NCBI RefSeq assembly: GCF_001665835.1
Contig: NZ_LZSX01000098.1
Coordinates: 18,644-82,643, forward strand
Reading direction: 5' to 3'
DNA length: 64,000 bases
From: Mycobacterium colombiense
GTDB lineage: Bacteria > Actinomycetota > Actinomycetes > Mycobacteriales > Mycobacteriaceae
The position numbers and the translations under genes were made by a program. The notes beneath the pieces were generated by a model, which saw only the letters and a program-made list of their open reading frames with translations, was not told the origin of the DNA and did not search any database. This document shows positions 60,637 to 64,000 of this stretch, piece after piece. Numbering within the stretch: position 1 is the first letter of the stretch; the number at the start of each line of letters is the position of its first letter.

Positions 60637-63617
60637 GACTGCGCTCCAGCCAGCTCGGAACGGACCCCGGCAGTCAGCCGGCGGTATTGGTCGGCCGCCA
60701 CATCGAAATACCAGACATGGCGTCCCGGCTTCGGGATGCCGGCCGCACGCAGGGCACTGACGGTGGGGCGGTACGTCGCGCTCAGATTCATCTCCGGCGC
60801 GATGCACACGATGTCGGGCCCCAGGCCGATCGGAATCTTGGCGAACGCCTCGGTCAGGTCGGCCGGGGTGATGGAGGCTCCCGGCAACAGCGTCACCGCC
60901 GACACCGCTATCTCGTGGTCACCCACCGGCACGTTGTAGGTCACCGCGAGGTCGACACCGGTGATGCATCCCAGCGTCTCGGTGACCGGCTCGGGATAGA
61001 CGAGGCCGCGCTCGGTGTGGACCACCGAGCCGCGCCGGCCCGCCAACCAGTAGTCGCCGTCATCGTCGCGGTAGAACAGGTATTCGGTCGATATCCAGGT
61101 GTCACCGGCGGCGAAGACGCCGCGTTTGACCGAGGCGTTCGGATCGATCGGGCCGTTGGAGGCGGCGAGCAGGACCCCCACCTGTTTGGGTTCGGCGATC
61201 TGCACGAAGCCACGCTCGTTCTCCAGGATCAGGTCGTGCTCGGCGTCGTAGGCGCCCAGCTCGATGTGCCCGGCACCCGGCAGCGGGCGGCCCTTGCTGC
61301 CGACCTTGGCGCCCGACACGTTGGCCAATACGGCCTGCCCGTCGGTGGTGGCGAAGAACTCGACGACGTGGGCGGGCGTGAACGCGTCGACGACGCGCCC
61401 CCACAGTCCGGTCGGCATACCGGAACCGATGAACAGCCGCACCGGGTGATTGCCCTGCAGCACGAACGCGGGATCATCGACGATCTCGCGGAGCATGGCC
61501 CAGGTGTAGGACACCACGGTGACGCCGTACTGGCGCACCTCCTGAACGAATCGGGTCGGGTCCAGGCCGCGCGACAGCGCGATGCGGGTGCCGCCGACGA
61601 CGGCGCCGCCCAGGCTGACCAGCAGCGCCGACTCGTGGTGCAGCGGCGTCAGGCAGTAGACGGTGTCGCGGCGGTCCAGTGCGGCCGTCGATGCGGTACC
61701 GAAGGCCGAGACCGCCCAGCGGTAGTTGGTGATCTGCCTGGCCACCAGCTCGCCGCCGGCCGCGCTGAATGCGATGAACGCCAGGTCCCTGGCCAGTCCC
61801 GGGTTAGGGCGGTACCAGCCGGGCAGTTCGACGGCGTCCGGGTCGATCTGTTCCATGTCGATGACGTCGGAGTCCTCGGGCAGGTGCAGATCGCGCGACT
61901 CCCCGCCGCCGAGCACCAGCACCTGCCGCAGCCCCTGGCGGTCGGACCGCAACACGGCCTCGAGGTTGGTGGGGTCGGTGAGCAGCTCGGTCACCCCGCC
62001 GAGCCGCACCGAGGCGGCCAGATCGGCGTCGGGCCGCATCACCACCGCGATGGCACCGAGCCGGGACAGCGCGGCGATGGCCACGAGAGCGCTGGGCCGG
62101 GTCTCCATCAGCACGCCGATCCGGTCGCCCTGCCGCACCCCGACGTCGATCAGGCCGCGCACGACGTTGTTGACGCGCCGGTTCACCGCGTCGTAGGTGT
62201 GCACCCGGCCGTCGAACAACAGGAATTCGCCCTGCGGCGCGTCGTGGGCCTGCTCTTCGATGATGCGGCCCAGCGAGATCCGGGTGTGGTCGTTGATCTG
62301 GCCCAGGCGGACCAGGCGTGGCAGCGTGCGGGCCGTTTCGACAGCAAGGGTGCGCACGGACTTGTTGGCGGCGACGACCGTGTTGGCCGCGCCGCGCACC
62401 AGCCCCACCGCCGCCTCGGAGGCTTCCCCGAGGCCGTGCGCCAGCCGGGAGCTCAACGCGACCCCGCTGTCGGTGTGCTCGCCGGGCTGATCGGCCATCA
62501 GGTCGATGCTGTCCGGTTTGTCGCCCCCGGTGGACAGCCACTTCACCCATTCGGCGACGGTCGGCCAGCTCTGTTGCGCCGCCTTGGATCCGACGACCAA
62601 ACCGAAATGCCCTGTGCGAATGGTGGATTCGTAGACTTCGGCGTCCGGTGCCGCGCGCCGGATGCCGCGCACCGAGGCCGGCTGCCCGATGTCGTCGACC
62701 TCGCCGACGAACGCCAGAACCGGGCACGTGATGTCGGTGAGGGTGACCATCTGCCCGTTGACGGCGAACCCGCCGGTCATCATCCGGTTGTGGGCGATGA
62801 ACTGCTTGAGTAGTTCGGAGATCGCCGGGCCCGACCACGCGATCCAGCCCTCGCGTTCGAGGAACCGGCGCTGCTGTTCGCGCGGGAGGAGCGCCTCGCG
62901 GTCGTGCAGCTGGCGCAGGAAGTCGACGCGCGCCTTGGCGGTCTTGAGTGGGTCGAGCATCTGAAAGCCGGTGCGCGCCATCCAGCTCGGGATGGCCAGC
63001 CGGCTGAAGACGTGGTCGGCCATGAAGTTCGCGGCCGGCGCGGCGAAGTTTGCCGGGATGCCCATCGGCAGGGCGGCCAGGGTGTCCACCGGCGAACCGA
63101 AAGTGACGATGCTGGCCAGACTCTTCGAGCGCCGGTAGGCGGCGACCTGGTAGCACCACATGCCACCCTGCGAATAGCCGACCAGATGAATGTCGCTGCC
63201 GGCTGTTTCCCGGACCGTGTCGATGGCCTGGCTGAGCGCGACGATGTGGTCGGCCAGGGTGCGACGCATGCCGCCCTCGACCTTGTCGGGTTCGCCGAAG
63301 TCGATGACCCAGGGGTCAAGCCCGTGGGCGTGCAGGATCCCCACCGCGCCCTCGTCGCGGGTGACGTCCCACATGTCCGCCGACATCATCATCGGGTGCA
63401 CCATCAGCACCGGCGGCCCGACGGGCGACGGGCCGCGCCGGCTGTCCGGCGGGAAATACCGCCGCAGCTTGTACATCGGCACGCTCTCGACGGTCTGGGA
63501 CGGCGACGGCACGCTACCGGTTTCCAAGCCCCCCAGCCGCAAGACCTCCAGCCCGTTCTGCGCGGTGGCGATCAGCCGCTCGACCGGTCGTGTGACCATC
63601 GAAAAATTGAGATCCAC
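60633..63617 (-). CDS. Bifunctional lipase / acyl-CoA-synthetase-like protein (Rv1683 type)
   Basis: 994 residues. The N-terminal half is an alpha/beta hydrolase with GYSQGG as nucleophile elbow (about residue 150) resembling polyhydroxyalkanoate synthase-type enzymes; the C-terminal half is an AMP-binding fold. The usual AMP-binding P-loop (TSGTTG) is degenerate here (FSAAGGELVARQ), so ligase activity is doubtful. The M. tuberculosis orthologue is described as an acyl-CoA synthetase/lipase tied to triacylglycerol use. GTG 63617 has an AGGGAG ribosome site. Confidence 0.9.
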   Translation of the reverse strand: MDLNFSMVTRPVERLIATAQNGLEVLRLGGLETGSVPSPSQTVESVPMYKLRRYFPPDSRRGPSPVGPPVLMVHPMMMSADMWDVTRDEGAVGILHAHGLDPWVIDFGEPDKVEGGMRRTLADHIVALSQAIDTVRETAGSDIHLVGYSQGGMWCYQVAAYRRSKSLASIVTFGSPVDTLAALPMGIPANFAAPAANFMADHVFSRLAIPSWMARTGFQMLDPLKTAKARVDFLRQLHDREALLPREQQRRFLEREGWIAWSGPAISELLKQFIAHNRMMTGGFAVNGQMVTLTDITCPVLAFVGEVDDIGQPASVRGIRRAAPDAEVYESTIRTGHFGLVVGSKAAQQSWPTVAEWVKWLSTGGDKPDSIDLMADQPGEHTDSGVALSSRLAHGLGEASEAAVGLVRGAANTVVAANKSVRTLAVETARTLPRLVRLGQINDHTRISLGRIIEEQAHDAPQGEFLLFDGRVHTYDAVNRRVNNVVRGLIDVGVRQGDRIGVLMETRPSALVAIAALSRLGAIAVVMRPDADLAASVRLGGVTELLTDPTNLEAVLRSDRQGLRQVLVLGGGESRDLHLPEDSDVIDMEQIDPDAVELPGWYRPNPGLARDLAFIAFSAAGGELVARQITNYRWAVSAFGTASTAALDRRDTVYCLTPLHHESALLVSLGGAVVGGTRIALSRGLDPTRFVQEVRQYGVTVVSYTWAMLREIVDDPAFVLQGNHPVRLFIGSGMPTGLWGRVVDAFTPAHVVEFFATTDGQAVLANVSGAKVGSKGRPLPGAGHIELGAYDAEHDLILENERGFVQIAEPKQVGVLLAASNGPIDPNASVKRGVFAAGDTWISTEYLFYRDDDGDYWLAGRRGSVVHTERGLVYPEPVTETLGCITGVDLAVTYNVPVGDHEIAVSAVTLLPGASITPADLTEAFAKIPIGLGPDIVCIAPEMNLSATYRPTVSALRAAGIPKPGRHVWYFDVAADQYRRLTAGVRSELAGAQS

Positions 63618-63797
63618 TGCTGCTCCCTGAGTCTTGACAGCTTGGACATCATGGCACATCAGGGCAGCTAGAAGGGCGGTGGTTCCCCCGATTAGGTGTC
63701 AGCCACTGCACCCGTTCAGGTCGATGGTGGACCCCGGCCAGCCGGCAGTACAGGGAGATGTCGGCGCCGGCCTCGCGTGGCGGCCAGCGCAACGTTC

Positions 63798-64000
63798 TTA
63801 GAACGGGGGCGGATCCTCGCCGCCGTCGGCAGGTGGCGCGGGACCGAAGTAGGCGGCCTCGCGCTCTCGACGTTTCGGTTGCCGTGCCTCGCGATTGTGC
63901 TTGCGCTCGGCCGTGATTCGGGCGGCCCGGTTTTGGGCGCGGGTGCGCGTGCGTCGGGGCATCATCGCGGTGCGGTCGGCACAACGGTCGGGGCTCGGCG
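63798..64000 (-). CDS. 13E12/DUF222-family protein, C-terminal end (5' part outside window)
   Basis: The minus-strand frame ending TAA at 63798 reads MPRRTRTRAQNRAARITAER and finishes AAYFGPAPPADGGEDPPPF, which is the characteristic C-terminus of mycobacterial 13E12 repeat proteins (DUF222 with an HNH nuclease region). Only about 67 codons are in the window. These genes are repeated and mobile-like in mycobacteria. Confidence 0.8.
   Translation of the reverse strand, partial: PSPDRCADRTAMMPRRTRTRAQNRAARITAERKHNREARQPKRREREAAYFGPAPPADGGEDPPPF

Noticed and set aside
63649..63984. A 111-codon minus frame at the right edge
   Set aside because: It overlaps, in another frame, the 13E12 C-terminus, which has a clear family signature; the portion after 63798 shows nothing recognisable.

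Overview
The window is high-GC DNA from a slow-growing mycobacterium, most likely of the Mycobacterium avium complex. From about 36.5 kb to the right edge the gene order follows the M. tuberculosis block Rv1713 (der) back to Rv1683, with only an ammonium transporter and a 13E12 fragment added. The left part carries a giant lipopeptide-type NRPS with an MbtH partner and a GAP-family membrane protein. Family and locus identifications are from memory of sequences and gene orders; no database search was run.

Region 1 (1-22.4 kb, accessory). One minus-strand NRPS gene starts with GTG at 20138 and runs off the left edge, with 6,712 codons visible. Its modules are C-A-T-E, C-A-MT-T, C-A-T, C-A-T, C-A-T-E and the start of a sixth C domain. 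A 75-residue MbtH-like protein precedes it by 52 bp. A divergent GAP-family gene lies beyond a 1.2 kb non-coding region that holds a CRP-like palindrome and a strong hairpin. The first five modules resemble PstA, the lipopentapeptide synthetase of M. avium subsp. paratuberculosis, but an epimerase and a further condensation domain after module 5 point to a longer peptide.

Region 2 (22.4-36.5 kb, mixed accessory). It holds a PAS-ANTAR regulator, a transglutaminase-like protein, two convergent DUF5994 genes, a 44-residue Lys-rich protein, a cold-shock protein, a DesA3-like acyl desaturase with tandem 21-bp repeats at its promoter, gabD2, a cyclic-nucleotide-binding protein and several small membrane proteins. 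It also holds a CYP144-like pseudogene remnant, a large cyclase/AAA ATPase regulator and tRNA-Pro(GGG).

Region 3 (36.7-56.7 kb, core). Minus-strand, tightly packed genes with many 4-nt start/stop overlaps: tyrS, lprJ-like, Rv1691-1693, tlyA, nadK, recN, steA-like, mctB, pyrG, Nudix, xerD, parA-like, scpA, scpB, rluB, cmk, der. A methyltransferase (Rv1703c type) is on the opposite strand, and mpg lies upstream of tyrS.

Region 4 (56.8-64 kb). An amt gene is followed by an ABC exporter ATPase, its permease and a TetR regulator (Rv1687c-1685c type). Two palindromes of one design overlap the transporter promoter and start codon. The convergent genes are a Trm112-like protein and the lipase/acyl-CoA-synthetase-like Rv1683 homologue. 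A 13E12/DUF222 C-terminus lies at the right edge.
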